A stretch of 64,000 bases of DNA from Cryptomeria japonica (Eukaryota; Streptophyta; Pinopsida; Cupressales; Cupressaceae), in assembly GCF_030272615.1 (NCBI RefSeq), contig NC_081406.1, positions 185,603,770 through 185,667,769 of the forward strand, read 5' to 3'. The position numbers and the translations under genes are program-made. Numbering within the stretch: the stretch's first letter is position 1; each line of letters begins with the position of its first letter. Below are positions 24,147-36,345 of this stretch, piece after piece. The notes under the pieces are model-generated. The model did not search any database, had not been told where the DNA came from, and worked only from the letters and a program-made list of their open reading frames with translations.

Positions 24147-25207
24147 CTACTGTACTGAATCACATGAAGGCAAAACTATCACACTATCTACATCATCAAG
24201 TGCAATAGGTGATGTGATATCAATATGAGGAGATGAAATACAAGACTCAAGAACGGGTTCACATCTGAGAATCCCCATGTTCAAGTGCCCAAAGTTCTCC
24301 TCAAAATCTAAACCATCACAAGAAGTGTGATCATCATGTGTAGAATCATCAAATGTGAAATCATTATCATCAACAAAATCTGAAAAGGAGTATAACTGAG
24401 ATGCATGATCAACCACCCCAGTCGCAATGATAGCTCTAGTCTCCAAATCTCTAATGAAAACTGACTCAGGTGTGAACTCCACAACTTTCTTAGTTGTGCC
24501 ATGTGTGATTTGATAGATGGAAAGGAGATTGTTTGTCAAGTGGGGTACACACAACACATTATTGAAGGAGTTATCCCCAATGTCAATAGATCCTTTCCCA
24601 ATCACATCCATGTATGTATGATTTCCCATCAATATCTGTGGCATGGTGCAAGGCTCAAATGTAGAGAACATAGACTGTGAAGATGCCATATGATGAGAAG
24701 CCCCTGAATCTAGAAGCCATCTCTCTGAATCATGACTAATAGTAGTACATAGAGCTTTTCCTTTTCTTGTCCCAAAAGAGTGAGTCTTCCCACTTGTAGA
24801 AGCCATGAATGCTTGCCCTTTTCCTTTTGAATGTGAGGAAGTGGAAGTTGATGAGTCATCCTTCTTTTAGACATTAGGCAAATCAATGTTATACTTTCTG
24901 ATGATATGTGTGAGCTCATCAATCTTCTTAAAATGACAATGATGCTCCTCATGACCAAACTTTTTACAATAGGCACAAGTAGGTCTCTCCCTCTTTGGTG
25001 AATTATCCCTCTTGGAAGAGGATGTATCTCCTTGTTATGGAGAGGATGATGCTTTGTCTTTAGGCTTTGATTGCCATTTCTTCTTGTTTGAGTTGTCCTT
25101 TCCTTGATTTCCTTTGTTCCCTTGATTTGCCACTAATTCTTGAGACTTAGAAGCCTTAAGAATGCCCATGCTTATCAACTTAGTTTGTTCCATCATCGAC
25201 ATTTCAT
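24147..25207 (-). pseudogene. Partial gag-protease of the nested copia element
   Basis: Minus-strand reading starts near an ATG at about 25204 with a Lys/Asn-rich gag tail. A CCHC zinc knuckle follows (CAYCKKFGHEEHHC, about 24977-24936). After a stop near 24868 an open run of 219 codons begins at 24806 with the copia protease site WLLDSGASHHM (about 24719-24687) and ends in an acidic region. The gag capsid domain is missing. There is no integrase GKG or RT YVDD motif. Confidence 0.8.
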
Positions 25208-25283
25208 TGAAAGTATCAAATTTCTCTCAATTAGCAAACCAATGACACTCTAATGGCTCTGATACCATGTGAGATTTGGACCA

Positions 25284-25295
25284 GCTCTGATACCA
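25284..25295 (-). promoter_or_regulatory. Primer-binding site of the nested copia element
   Basis: Minus-strand TGGTATCAGAGC directly abuts the LTR and is complementary to the 3' end of plant initiator tRNA-Met, the usual copia primer. A second identical TGGTATCAGAGC follows 31 bases later (about 25253-25264), preceded by CTCACA, so the LTR/PBS junction is partly duplicated. Confidence 0.9.
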
Positions 25296-25761
25296 TGTGA
25301 GATTTTGCCAAGATCAAGAGGCAATAGAAAGCACAAATAAGAGAGAACAAAATAGATGATAGAAATAAACTGTATTCTATCAAGATGAAAAATATGATCA
25401 ACTGGATCATTAAGCATTCGTTACATACAATGAATATGAGCCTCCTTATATAGGCAAGGCTATATGGATATGTGAGCACACAAACATGACATGTGGCTCA
25501 ATAAGAAACAAGGGTAGGTAGGAAATAGGTGTGGGTAGGTAGGAGAAATAATATAATATTCCACATGAGGCGAATCACCCACTGAATGTGGAGTGTAACA
25601 ACAAGATCAACACCATAAAAGGTGGAAATTCTCCTACACACACTATCCCAATGTGGCACAAACACCCAAGTGTCTCATACCCAAATATTATGAAATGCAT
25701 TTCCTAAGTAAACTTAAGTAAGTGTAATAATATCTAGGATGAATAATTATTTACACCAACA
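25296..25761 (-). repeat. 5' LTR of the nested copia element
   Basis: 466 bp, starts with the complement of a CA end beside the PBS and finishes at the TSD copy ATACT (25762-25766). Confidence 0.9.
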
Positions 25762-25984
25762 ATACTAAATTAGAAATGCATACATGTAGAATAAAGCATA
25801 TAGAAAGCATCTCAAAAATTGAATCAACACAAGTATAATGAAGTCAAATCGAATCTCGTATATACAAATATATATCGTATCATGTCTAAGAGTACAAAAT
25901 GATGTCCAATGACATGTACAAACTCCCATCGGAGCAAGAATCTTATGGCTATAAAAAATGGGTGTGTCTACAAAAAATATTCGA

Positions 25985-27811
25985 GCTACAAAAATAATAT
26001 CTAGCTCTGGGTCTCTCCCTCATCGCCTGGTGGAGGAGGTGGAGCCTGATGATTGGGATCCTGACGAGGTGCTCAAGATCCCTCTGAAAGTGCCATATAC
26101 TGTGAGTAGGGTATAACCTGCAACACAACTGGAACTGTGACACTATATGCTGCAACATAGTAGGATGCCCTACTAGTTTGGTGAAGGACCTCCTATCGCA
26201 AGGGCTCTATCTCTTCTCTCATCTCTGAGATCTGGTGATCATGCTCAACCCTAAGATCGAGAAGCTATCGATATTGCTCTGCCAGTTGAGTCTGAGCCAC
26301 TGTCAACTATGAGTGCAGCTCCGCTAAACATGCCCTCATCGACCATCCAACGTTCATACCCTACTCTCTCGCAAGCTCTCCAGCCCATCTCCACCTCCAG
26401 CTCTACCCTTCTCCTCTCACTGCTGATGAGCCTATCTTGGAGCTACTCTCTCCTCCTCAGCTCCACCCAATCTCATGCCTATACCCCCAAGACATCCACC
26501 CTCACCCCTCTGCTGTCCTACGTCAGTTGGTAACCTGCTACCTGTAGTACCAGGATCACCACCTATCTGCCTCAGAGCCTCAGCTCTCTAGCCCTGCCTC
26601 TGACCCTATCCCTATCCCTGCACAACGGCATCATCTTCAGCCTCCTCAATGCAAGGGGCCTACTCAGCTAAATCCATCAAATGAGAGAATGGATGTTGCT
26701 GAAAAAAATCTCTATACTGGGGCAATACCCCTGCATCTGCAATATCACCCAAGTAATCCTTTCTCAGTCTTTGTAGACTAGTCATCTCCTGCATGGCCAA
26801 GGAATAGGATAACCTCAGGGACCATCCCTTCCTCTCCTCATCAGCATATTGGGCATATGTCGTAAACTTCTATGATACCCCTTGAGGCCCGCCATACTGC
26901 CTCATCACCCGTGATACTACAAACCACTCCATTATCGTCTGTGATCTACCAATAAGAGGGCGAGTAACAAAAAGGTCCCTGTGTACCAGCCTCTAGTAAT
27001 CCCATGGCTCTAAGCCCCTGTAAGGCCTCCATACCATGGCTATTAGGTCATGCAACTACCGCAGACAAAAATCCATCTTGCTCAGATGGGGCTATGTAAC
27101 ATAACCGGCATACCTATATACAACCGGTTGCCCAGGCTCTCTACTATCATCAACAATAGGCTGACAAACTAAGAGGTGCTCCAAAGCCCAAACCTGTAAA
27201 ATCAAAACACCAGCGACCATGCTCTTGCCCTCCTTGTACACTATCTCATGCATCTCACAATACATGTGGGCCAAAATGCAAGAACCCCAACGAAGCCTTT
27301 GGGGGGTCTCCATCAATCTCTCTAGCATCTGGCCCCATCCACACTGAAATCCCTGCTGACCTCTATCTAGCATTAGAAAACAACTGATAAAACCTACTAG
27401 GATGCAAGCCAAAGGAAACTCATCACTTTACCTGCTCATCATGATGTCCCAACTAATGGAACGTGTCAGGATATCAGGATCCTTGAAGACATGCATCGCT
27501 ACCTGTAATCTGGGAAGGTGTCCTGAATCATAGTCCACCTTATCCCCAACAAAAGGGATACAGAGGATCCTATATATATCCTCGGGAGTGATAGTCATCT
27601 CCCCAACTGGTAAGTGAAAGGTGTTATGCTTAGAATGGAATCTCTCTACCAATGCTATGAGCATACCGCGATTCACCTGGATATCGAGTAATCTCAACAA
27701 ATGTGTCAAGCTGCACAAGTCAATATGAGCCACCTCAACCTCTAATAGCTATTGAACTAAAGCCATGGTAAATGGATAAACACACCTAAAGAGCACATGA
27801 GGCAATCGAAC
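25985..27811 (-). pseudogene. Plant mobile domain (PMD) gene, antisense, copy B
   Basis: Counterpart of 6915-8692. Open runs 27733-27428 and 27412-27092 carry FHSKHNTFHLPVGEMTIT and QVWALEHLLVCQP. The frame continues, with stops, through EWFVVSRVMRQYGGPQGV to a low-complexity Gly/Arg/Glu-rich end near 26000. The same early TAG after the ATG at 27766 is present in both copies. In plants, PMD proteins of the MAIN/MAIL type act in gene silencing and genome stability; what this element's version does is unknown. Confidence 0.8.
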
Positions 27812-28274
27812 CTGCAAAATCAAACAATAGAGTATCATAATACGTTCCAACTAAGCCTACAAGAGGAGTAAAACATCACACAAATCCAACTACATCAATT
27901 GCAAAAGTAAAATTTCAAGTTTAGACCTTCAAAAATGCTCACTGTTTTCCAAATGACAAAACGCAGAAGATCAGAAACTCATATGAGTTAGGATAGAGCC
28001 CTGTACGACAAAAGATCCCCAAACAACAAAAGATTAGACTCTGGATGACAAAATGGTCTTTCAAGAAGGTTGTCGTATGACACAACAGTGGCCCTAGAAT
28101 GACAAATCTAATGCTCTGAAATGACAAAATAAAATTTAGCAGTTTGTCATATGAGACAGGATCCTATCTCGCACGACAAAATGAGAAAACTCGACTCAAC
28201 ATGCCAAAAACCTTGAAAAATCAACAAAAAATTTAAATTTGGAATGAATAACAAGCCTAAGATAGATCACTTAC
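27812..28274 (-). other. Putative intron upstream of the PMD gene, copy B
   Basis: Donor GTAAGTG at 28274 and acceptor TTTGATTTTGCAG ending 27812, exactly 463 bp as in copy A. Contains the same TACGAC-type motif cluster. Confidence 0.35.
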
Positions 28275-29523
28275 TGGTGGCTCATAGTGTTGCATCGATT
28301 ATGTCATCTCTGGTGCTTGAATCGATGCTCATGAGTAGGGACCACCATTTTTCTCACAGAAGGCTTTTTGAATTTTCAAACTTTGGAGGGTTAAAATGAA
28401 TTGAAAATGACACTTTTGTCCCATATATAGCCAAAAACCTAATTTTTCAACTTGCTCTGATGGTCATAAAAATTGTACCCTTAGCTAATTTGCCCATTCT
28501 GACTCCATTTTCGGGATCAAAATCGCAATTCGAGATCATATTTCTAGTCAATTTCACAAAGTATGGACCACTTAGCGCTTTTCATCAAAGGCTCATTCTC
28601 TCTTCTCATTTCGCTCAATTTCTCATGTTTCAACGTTGAATCTCAATTTAATTTCTACAAATCAACTTTGCGCTCAATTTCTCATCAATCAACGCAAAAT
28701 TTTCAAAAATTCCTCTGAATCAATTTGTGCTCGAAACAACTTATCATCGCTAAAAATTGCCTATAATCATGTACCCTCACTATCTTTTGATTTCGTTCCC
28801 GAGGGGGCATACTCGTGACCTTATGACCTCAAATTCTTCAATCTCGACAAAATTTTCATATCTTCATCAAAAGTTGAGCAAAACATCTTTTTCAACTAAA
28901 CAAAATCAAATAAGACCTCATCGCTAGGGGCATCTCAACTTCATCGCTTTATATCAAGTTGAGCTTTCTGGATCATTTGAATCAAATCAATCTCTAGGGG
29001 CATATCAGTTTCATCGCTTCAAATCAAGCTAATATTTGTCTTCATCTCAATCAATCTCTTAACATTAATCAGTTTCATCTCTTTTCATCATGCTGATTAT
29101 TCATTTAAACTCAATCAAGGGTTTAAAGAGTTTATTTGATCACGTTCAATCTAAGTAGGTGTTCAGTTTCGTTGCTTTGGATCAAGCTAGACAATTTATC
29201 TTCGCTCATCGTATCTTGATCAATCAAGTTGAAGATCAATTTTTATCATCACTCACTATAGCTAAGTTCAATCAAGTTCTAGATCAGTAAGATCCACTTC
29301 TTGATCAATCAAGTTCAAGTTCGGTATCTTTTATTTTCTATCATTCCTAAGTTCAATCAAGTTCAAGAATGGTATCGCTTTAATCAGACTTCATTCAGCT
29401 TCATTGCTTCGAATCAAGTTAAACACCTCACTTTCATCTAATTCATGATCAATCAAGTTCAGAACTGGTATCTCCTAGACATCAAATTTTCCTTGAACAA
29501 ATGCGCTACTCGCACATTAATTG
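28275..29523 (+). repeat. Spacer with TCAATCAAGTTC repeats, copy B
   Basis: Counterpart of 9216-10375; no gene. The repeated short motifs run from about 28920 to 29470. Confidence 0.6.
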
Positions 29524-29536
29524 AAAGAGGGGCAAA
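29524..29536 (+). promoter_or_regulatory. Polypurine tract of copy B
   Basis: AAAGAGGGGCAAA immediately before the LTR start. Confidence 0.8.
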
Positions 29537-30634
29537 TGTAATACCCTAAAAATGGTCATCTAAAACATGGGCCCCTAATCTCAACAATGTCACTAAGGTG
29601 CTAACCAAAGGCAATTAAATAAATCTTGAGCACACAATTAATTCTTTAATCATCAAATCTCCCATGGCAAATTAATCACTCAATATTAATTAAATATTTA
29701 TTTATTTAATTAAATAATTCCAAGTAAATAATTTTAAACAATTATCTTATTTATTTTATTAAATATCCTAGCATACTTAATTAAATAAATCAATTTGCCA
29801 TAAATCTTCAATAAAGGAAACAAATAAAGAAAGAGGAATTGGAAATTATGAGCACAAATCTTCAAAAGAGGAAATAAATCAAAAAAGGAATTAATTGACC
29901 AAGAAAGAATTAAAATTTGAGAAAAATAAATCAATTGGAGATAATCTTGAAGAACAAATTAAAAATTGATATATAATCTTAGAGAAAGCAATTAAAACAA
30001 TTAAATATTAAAATTGAATGAAATAGAGAATAAATCAGTTTTTCCCTGATTTTATCTTAATTTTAGGTCAATTTCCTTTAAAATTTAGAAAAGCATCCAA
30101 TCACATAATTTCACCTAGATTGTGCTTCCTCTTGGAAAATCTTGACCGCTCATCATCATTTGATCTCAGCCTTCGGCTTCTTTCTAAATTTTCTACAAAT
30201 CCATGCTCTCATCTCTCATTAAAAAATCCTGGAGTATATATTGCTATTATGCTATTTTTGCTCTAGGTTCATTGATAATTTGCATTGAGATATTGCGTAT
30301 TAGTTATTTCATATTTCTTAAATCACTTAGCTTAAATATTCATATATTTCTTAAATCATGTTAGATTAATCTTGCATATCTACGTTAAATCTTGCATCCA
30401 TCTAGCTTAAATCTGTGCTCATATAGATTTAAAAACCCTTCGCTTAGGTGTTGTCTAGTCACTGGATAGCTTAGCAATCTGAGAGCAATCTAAGATCGCA
30501 TCTGCTAGAAGGCAATGGGTCACTTTTTTATGGTTTATTATTCATTGATTATTGATTTACTAACCATGCATCTAATGACTTAATTCAAGTGTTGTGTATT
30601 CCAGATACAAATACAGGTCCACTTTTCACACACA
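29537..30634 (+). repeat. 3' LTR of gypsy copy B
   Basis: 1098 bp from TGTAATACCC to CACACACA, matching 10389-11483 with scattered substitutions and small indels. Confidence 0.9.
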
Positions 30635-30639
30635 TAGGA

Positions 30640-31460
30640 TGAAATGCATATAAGGAAGGGTATTCAGCTTGACCATTTGGGGGAAGAGGAGAGACTTAGA
30701 ATGAAGGATGAAATTTTGAGAAGTGCAAAGGAATAGTTAGCTATCATGACCTTTGAAATTGGAAGGCACATAGTGAAAAGGAGTGGTGTGCTTCATCTTG
30801 AAGGGCGAGATATCTCATTTTCTATTTCATTTTATGTCCTAAGGAGAAGACATAATATTGATCTAGAAAATATGGATCCTAAAAAGAGGCATAAGTTGCT
30901 TTTTGGCACTATTTTTTATGATCACCTGAATCAACTAGCTATTTGATACTCTAAACCAAGTACACAAAGACTAGAACTGAATCAAGAAATGGATAGACTT
31001 TATGGAAGTATGACTATCAAGAGAGTGGTAAATACTTCTGCCATAGAGGCCACATATATGACAGTGCATATGACAAAGTTTGCCCATAAGGTGGCACTGA
31101 AAACTAATGAGGAACTTAACATCTTAAAGGAGAGAGTGAAGTAGCTTGAGGACCATTTGTATTCAGGAGCAACATACTAGCCCCTACTTTACGCAAATAT
31201 CCTTTTGAAGAGGGTGTGGGATTAAGAAGAGATCTAGCTTAGGCTAAATTGGACATCTCAAGCATAAATAATGAAATTGACTAATTGATATTGGATGCCT
31301 CAAGAATGGAGAAGAAGGAAGTTATAGAAATGATAGGGGAGTTGTTAGAATCTAAGTTTGATGCTATTCTCGATCATGTTGATGCAGCATGGGATGAACA
31401 CATGGAGCTCTTAGGGTTTTGCTAGATTCTTAACGAGTCTAGCTTTAAACTCATTGTGCT
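30640..31460 (+). pseudogene. Decayed unknown coding sequence
   Basis: Reading through a few stops, the plus strand gives a sustained charged protein-like sequence with likely coiled-coil parts (ALKTNEELNILKERVK; RMEKKEVIEMIGELLESKFD). The longest open piece is 30746-30946. I do not recognise a family. Codon-like composition persists for about 800 bases, then fades. It is the target DNA into which copy B inserted, and it could be an old element's structural protein or a dead host gene. Confidence 0.35.
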
Positions 31461-33286
31461 TATGATTTTTGAATAGGTCACATTCACACTATTTAGTTAC
31501 CAATAGAAATATTTATGAAGGTGATAGAGGGAGGTACTTCAATTTATAAATATGACATATAAAAAGCTCATTTTTTGCTACAAGATCTAAGGAAGATTAA
31601 CATGAAATTCTAGGAGTATATTGACTTTTAGAAAAAATATTACAAACTACACCAAAAATAAAATATGAGAGATGAAGTTGTCAAAAATCTTGAAGTTTCC
31701 CACTATAACTATGATAACTCTAGCTAGGAGAAAATATCTCCCCCACTCTGCCAAGATTTTTATTCCTTCTAGATGAACACTTTACCAATCCAAAGGTGGT
31801 GGACAAAGGAAAGGATAAAGAAAAAGTGAATGAAGATGATGATGAAGACCAAGATATTTAGAAGATTAGGAATGGTGAAGAGTGAACCATATAAAATTAA
31901 AAATGATGAAAATATACTAATTTTTGGCTTGGATATGCTTTATAATGTTATGTATATGTTTAGTGCTACGCTATTGTGATACTAATATTTATGCTAGACA
32001 CTATGTTACTCGATGTTAATTTTATGGTTTTGGTTATTATACTGGTTTGGGCTTAATCTAAGTGACCAACTTGGGTCAATAATTATGTAACCAAACATTA
32101 TTTTTTTATGCTCTCTTTGGTAATAGATATGCAATTCAAAAAAAATATTATAGATTAGTAGAATTTTAAATATTACAATTTTTTGTACGAGAAGAAAGAG
32201 GTCATTGAATATTAATGTTTTTAACTCTTATAATTTTGTGTCTATCATAGAATTATAATTTGGTGTTAAAAGTATTAACATTCGACAATATAATATAATT
32301 ATTATTTTTATACTTTAATGATTTATGTAAAATAAGTATTAATTATTTTATTATTATTAAATATATGCAATAGATGTAGAAGACAAAAGAGATGACTGAA
32401 AAATATTAACACTTTTATATTTATAAGCTTATATTTACTATTAAATATAATTAAATAAATGATAATTTAAGTTTTAAGTTTTAATATAAAGTTTTGAAAT
32501 AATAAAATGGTTAAAGCAATATGATTTTAAATTCATTAAACATAAATATGTGAATTTCTATTAGTTAATAGTTATTATCTCTAATCTAGAAGATTAAAAT
32601 ATAAGTAAACTTGTGTAATCAACTAAAGAACTTAATCAAATCTTAATATCTTTAAATTTAGATTGTGTGTTATTAATAAAAAACTAATCTAATAAGTATA
32701 TTGGGATTTAAATTTTGTATTTAAACTAAGTTTAGTTTTACAAATCTTTACAATTAAATGATCCATTATTTATGAAAAATTAACGTAATAAAAATATTTC
32801 ATTTATCATATTTAGATTAAAAGTGTACATCATACAATATTTAAGTATTAATTTTCAGTTATAAAATTGTAGTTTTGTTAAGTAGTTTATTTTTGACACT
32901 TCTATTACAATTGTATCATTTGTTAAGTTTTTTTGGATCAACTAATAACAACTAGAGACTTACCATTATTTATTTATTTCTCTATAATGACTTTGCAAAA
33001 TATTAGAGATCAATTGTAAACACATTTTATTAATAAAACATATTAAATTTTTATGCCAAGAGGCGTTCCTATACAGTCGAAGGAGGGGGAGTGAAGGATA
33101 GAATAAAAATATAATATTCTATGTAAACATTAAATAAAATAGAAACATTATGGAAGACTAAGCACCACCTGAAACTGCGTGGACCATAAGGTAAAACTGT
33201 TCACAATAGCAAAGGGGGAGATTATCCATACGACATAAAGAAAAAAGATTTGCCAACAGTTACATCAACAATGAATATTGCATGCT
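31461..33286. other. AT-rich intergenic DNA
   Basis: No reading frame, repeat or RNA gene is recognised. Long A/T runs and scattered stops in all frames. Confidence 0.6.
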
Positions 33287-33398
33287 CCTCTCCAATGCAC
33301 TAACGTCACTTTAACGGTTCACGCAGGGCTTCGATTGCCATTCCTCTCCAATGCACACACGTTACTGTACAGGTTCAGGCAGGGTTGCGATTGCCATT
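33287..33398 (+). repeat. Two tandem 56-bp units with ACGT cores (promoter-like)
   Basis: Units 33287-33342 and 33343-33398 both run from CCTCTCCAATGCAC to CGATTGCCATT. Each contains an ACGT element (ACGTCA, ACGTTA), the core of bZIP sites, and a CCAAT box. They lie 140-250 bp upstream of a TATA box. Confidence 0.75.
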
Positions 33399-33534
33399 CG
33401 TTCTGCTTCAATGTCGGTCAGCTACGTTAGTTGTAATGTCAGTGGTTGTAACACAATTTTAGACTAGTGCATGTTACCCTCAGCGTTACATTCATTATGA
33501 AGGAAAGTGGAAGGATTTGAGCAAACAAACATGC

Positions 33535-33542
33535 TATATAAT
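33535..33542 (+). promoter_or_regulatory. TATA box
   Basis: TATATAAT in a GC-bearing context, downstream of the duplicated ACGT block and about 25-30 bases before the first exon-like block. Confidence 0.5.
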
Positions 33543-33564
33543 AATCCTCCTGGGAAGAGAGAAC

Positions 33565-33796
33565 AAACATTTTCGATCCCAAGCAAGAGGAAAAAACAAT
33601 TCGCATTTGAACAAAAATAGATCAGGTATGCAAACTATTCTGCAATCATCACATTTTGTAATGGACTTTCTTCAATGATTTGTTGTTCCATTCACTGTGT
33701 CATGGCATCAAATCTCGATCTCTTTCCACATTTTTGTGTTGCAGAGAAGAAAACAACACAACTTGTTCGACCAACACCAGAACAACAAGCTTTCAG
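33565..33796 (+). other. Possible 5' non-coding exons of a host gene
   Basis: Exon-like block 1 ends AGATCAG|GTATGC at 33625. A 119-bp intron with a T-rich end (TTTTTGTGTTGCAG) follows. Block 2 (33745-33796) ends TTTCAG|GTAAGC. Both blocks are A/C-rich as in plant 5' UTRs and have no open frame. No coding exon is found downstream before 36 kb, so the gene may be dead, very long or non-coding. Confidence 0.4.
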
Positions 33797-36020
33797 GTAA
33801 GCGAATCCAGTCATGTTATGTTATGGGAAGCTCAATATTTAGATGTGGCATTCGTTTAATATTATTATACTTCTCCATTGTCTTAAACCGCATTTGGCAT
33901 ACCAATATTCGTACAGCTAAATGATATTGTTTCCTTGCTCATCTATCAGATGCATAACTTGTAACCTCCATCTGGAATGTTCTTTATCATTGGCATACAT
34001 ATATTTTCCAACGATAGTGTTTAACTATTAATCCAACTTCATTGCAATTTCATTATAGGCTCGCATTTCATTATAGGCAGAGGACACTGTCTAAGGTTCT
34101 TAGACCTGCAAATTTTATTTGTCTAAGACATATCGATTTCTAATAATATTGCAATCGATGTTTCCAAGAGATGTGAAAACTATTCACATGCTTTGATTGT
34201 GTTACCATAGCATACTTTGATGGGTGTTTATAGCCTGTTTTATGGCTTTCAACATGCGAAAAAGGTCCAACTCCCAGATGTACCCCTTCTCATCACTACT
34301 ACACAGTGTAGAAACTATTTTCTTTGTATATGGATCATTGTTCCATCATTAGTAAAATGCAAAATCATTTACCTTTAAAATGTTATTGGTGCCCAAGTAT
34401 GTAATTTGTGCAACATAAGCTTTATGCTTGACCACTTTGGTTTTGATCCATCCCAATTGGCTGTAGGTACTAAGGTAGCTTTTGTTGTAAGTAGTTCTTG
34501 AATTATAGTGGCACTTCCACATTTCAACATAACAAATTAAATTTCTACTTCAAAAAGAACTTAGAAAAATTTAGCTCTGTAAATAAGTATTGTTTTATTC
34601 AGCCTATCCATACCATCAAATACCTATGATGGGTTAGAGAGAAAAGGAAATCATAAATGAGATTTGTTCATCAAATGAAAACTTAAAATGCAGAAATGTT
34701 GTAAATGAAGCTATCTAATTCTTCTTTGGATTTCATATTTTATGATGATTTTAGTGTTCTTGTATTTGGAAAGTGTATACTATATATGTTTACTCTTTCC
34801 TCGCATTAATCAGTTATTGAAAATGTGCACTACTTGAGTAGTTGATTCAAAGAAATAATTGTAAGACCACTGACATTTATCACAGAATATAAGCGTACAA
34901 GGTTAAAAAAAATTATATTTTACTTTTTCTTATTTAATAATTATTTAAATTATTAAATTATTTTATACTCTAATTGAGTTATTGTTATGTGTAGAATTTT
35001 ATCTAATGCAACAATTCAAAATGAAGATTTATAGGCCTTCCTAAATTCTGATATATCATGTCAAGAGTTAGTAGTTTTGGCTTTTGCCAATGACTCATAT
35101 CATTATGGTTGGTCAATTATGTTTGATGCACATAGCTCCTTGGACAACATACTTAAAATTGAAATTAATGTGTGGACCTGTTGGTGTAATATGAGTGCCA
35201 ATTATAGTACAAAGGAATTAATAAATTTAATCCTATTTTTTTGGCCTCATTGTTACCCAAGCATGGTGTTACGTTGTACACATACTTTAAAGTTCATGTA
35301 GACACTTTCTTGAATTTCTTGAATATGTTACAAAAGGTTTGCCCATCAATAAACTTATTTTGGATTATAGTGAAGTATTTGTTGGACATCTTCAAATAGA
35401 AAACCCAAAACAATTTTGGAGGATAAGAGAAAGAATGATTTACTCAACATATTGTTCAAGTTGATAGTATAAAATTTTGTATTGTTTCAAATTTTGATAG
35501 CTATATTTTGTTAGTCTTTTGGATCTTTTGATCATGTTTGGACTCCCATTGTAAAAGGGTTTGTGCCCTTTGAAAAACCCATATTTTCCAATAATATATT
35601 ACAATTGTGTCATACATATAAAATTATAGCTTTCGAAAAAATTATATTGTAAAAAAATAAAAAGTAAAGATGACTATAATTAAATAATTATGTTGTTCTC
35701 TTTGGATTTAAGATAAAAGGCATTGGAATTTTATCAATATGTACATAGTTCTAATTTGCTAAATTCTGAAAATTATATTAATTTTTCAATGTTAAGGTAA
35801 AATGACTTAATCAATTTATTTTATATTTATTATTTATCATATAGATAAAGAGAAATTTATAATAAATAATGATAAAAAGACATATATTTAGTTTGATTTA
35901 TAATTATATTTTTCATTTAAAAAAAAATTATGTGAAGATAATATACAAATATTATTAAAAAATAAATCAAAATAATGAGATTGTAAAAACTGAATCTATA
36001 ATAATTCACCAATTAAAATA
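33797..36020. other. AT-rich DNA, possible long intron
   Basis: No gene supported. The open frame 35077-35301 has no recognisable domain. The surrounding DNA is close to 70 percent A+T by eye. Confidence 0.5.
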
Positions 36021-36026
36021 TTATTA

Positions 36027-36345
36027 AAGAGATAATTAGGGTTAGGGTTAAAACTAGAAATAGAGATAGGAATTAGATATGGGTTAAATTTAAATTTGGT
36101 TAGAGTTTAAATAGGGTTAGGGTTAGAAATTAATTAGGTTTAGGGTTAACTACTCTAACTATAATCTTAACCCTAACCTTATCTCTAACCCTAACCTAAT
36201 AATGACCCTAACCCTAACTATATGTATAATACAAAACCTAATCCTAATCATAAACCTAACCATAATGTAAACCCTAACACTAACTACAATCCTCACGCGA
36301 ACAACAACCTAACCCTAACCATATAATTTCTAACCATAACCATAA
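36027..36345. repeat. Degenerate telomere-like repeats, head-to-head
   Basis: From 36040 the plus strand carries GGGTTAGGGTTA-type repeats. At about 36148 the orientation flips to TAACCCTAACC-type repeats up to about 36345. Units are mostly six bases (CCCTAA) and mixed with ACCATAA variants. Confidence 0.75.

Larger units (their letters stand above)
22792..25761 (-). mobile_element. Nested non-autonomous Ty1/copia-type element (2.97 kb)
   Basis: Near-identical LTRs of 467 and 466 bp start TG and end CA. They are flanked by the 5-bp duplication ATACT, and copy A shows the empty site. Read on the minus strand the order is LTR, PBS, partial gag with zinc knuckle, protease, acidic tail, polypurine tract, LTR. 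Integrase, RT and RNase H are absent, so it must have moved with help from a full relative. A shorter family member is at 51340-53727. Confidence 0.92.
10389..30634 (+). mobile_element. Ty3/gypsy Tat-type retrotransposon, copy B, complete but inactive
   Basis: The order is LTR, PBS, 2.2 kb leader, gag, protease, G-patch, linker, RT, RNase H, aRNH, integrase, spacer, antisense PMD, polypurine tract, LTR. Without the nested copia element it is about 17.3 kb, long as in Tat/Ogre-type elements. All coding parts carry stops or frameshifts. The target duplication cannot be tested because the left flank is copy A. Confidence 0.92.

Noticed and set aside
35077-35301. 74-codon frame at 35.1 kb as a transposase remnant
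   Set aside because: No motif matches any family I know, and the flanks are full of stops.
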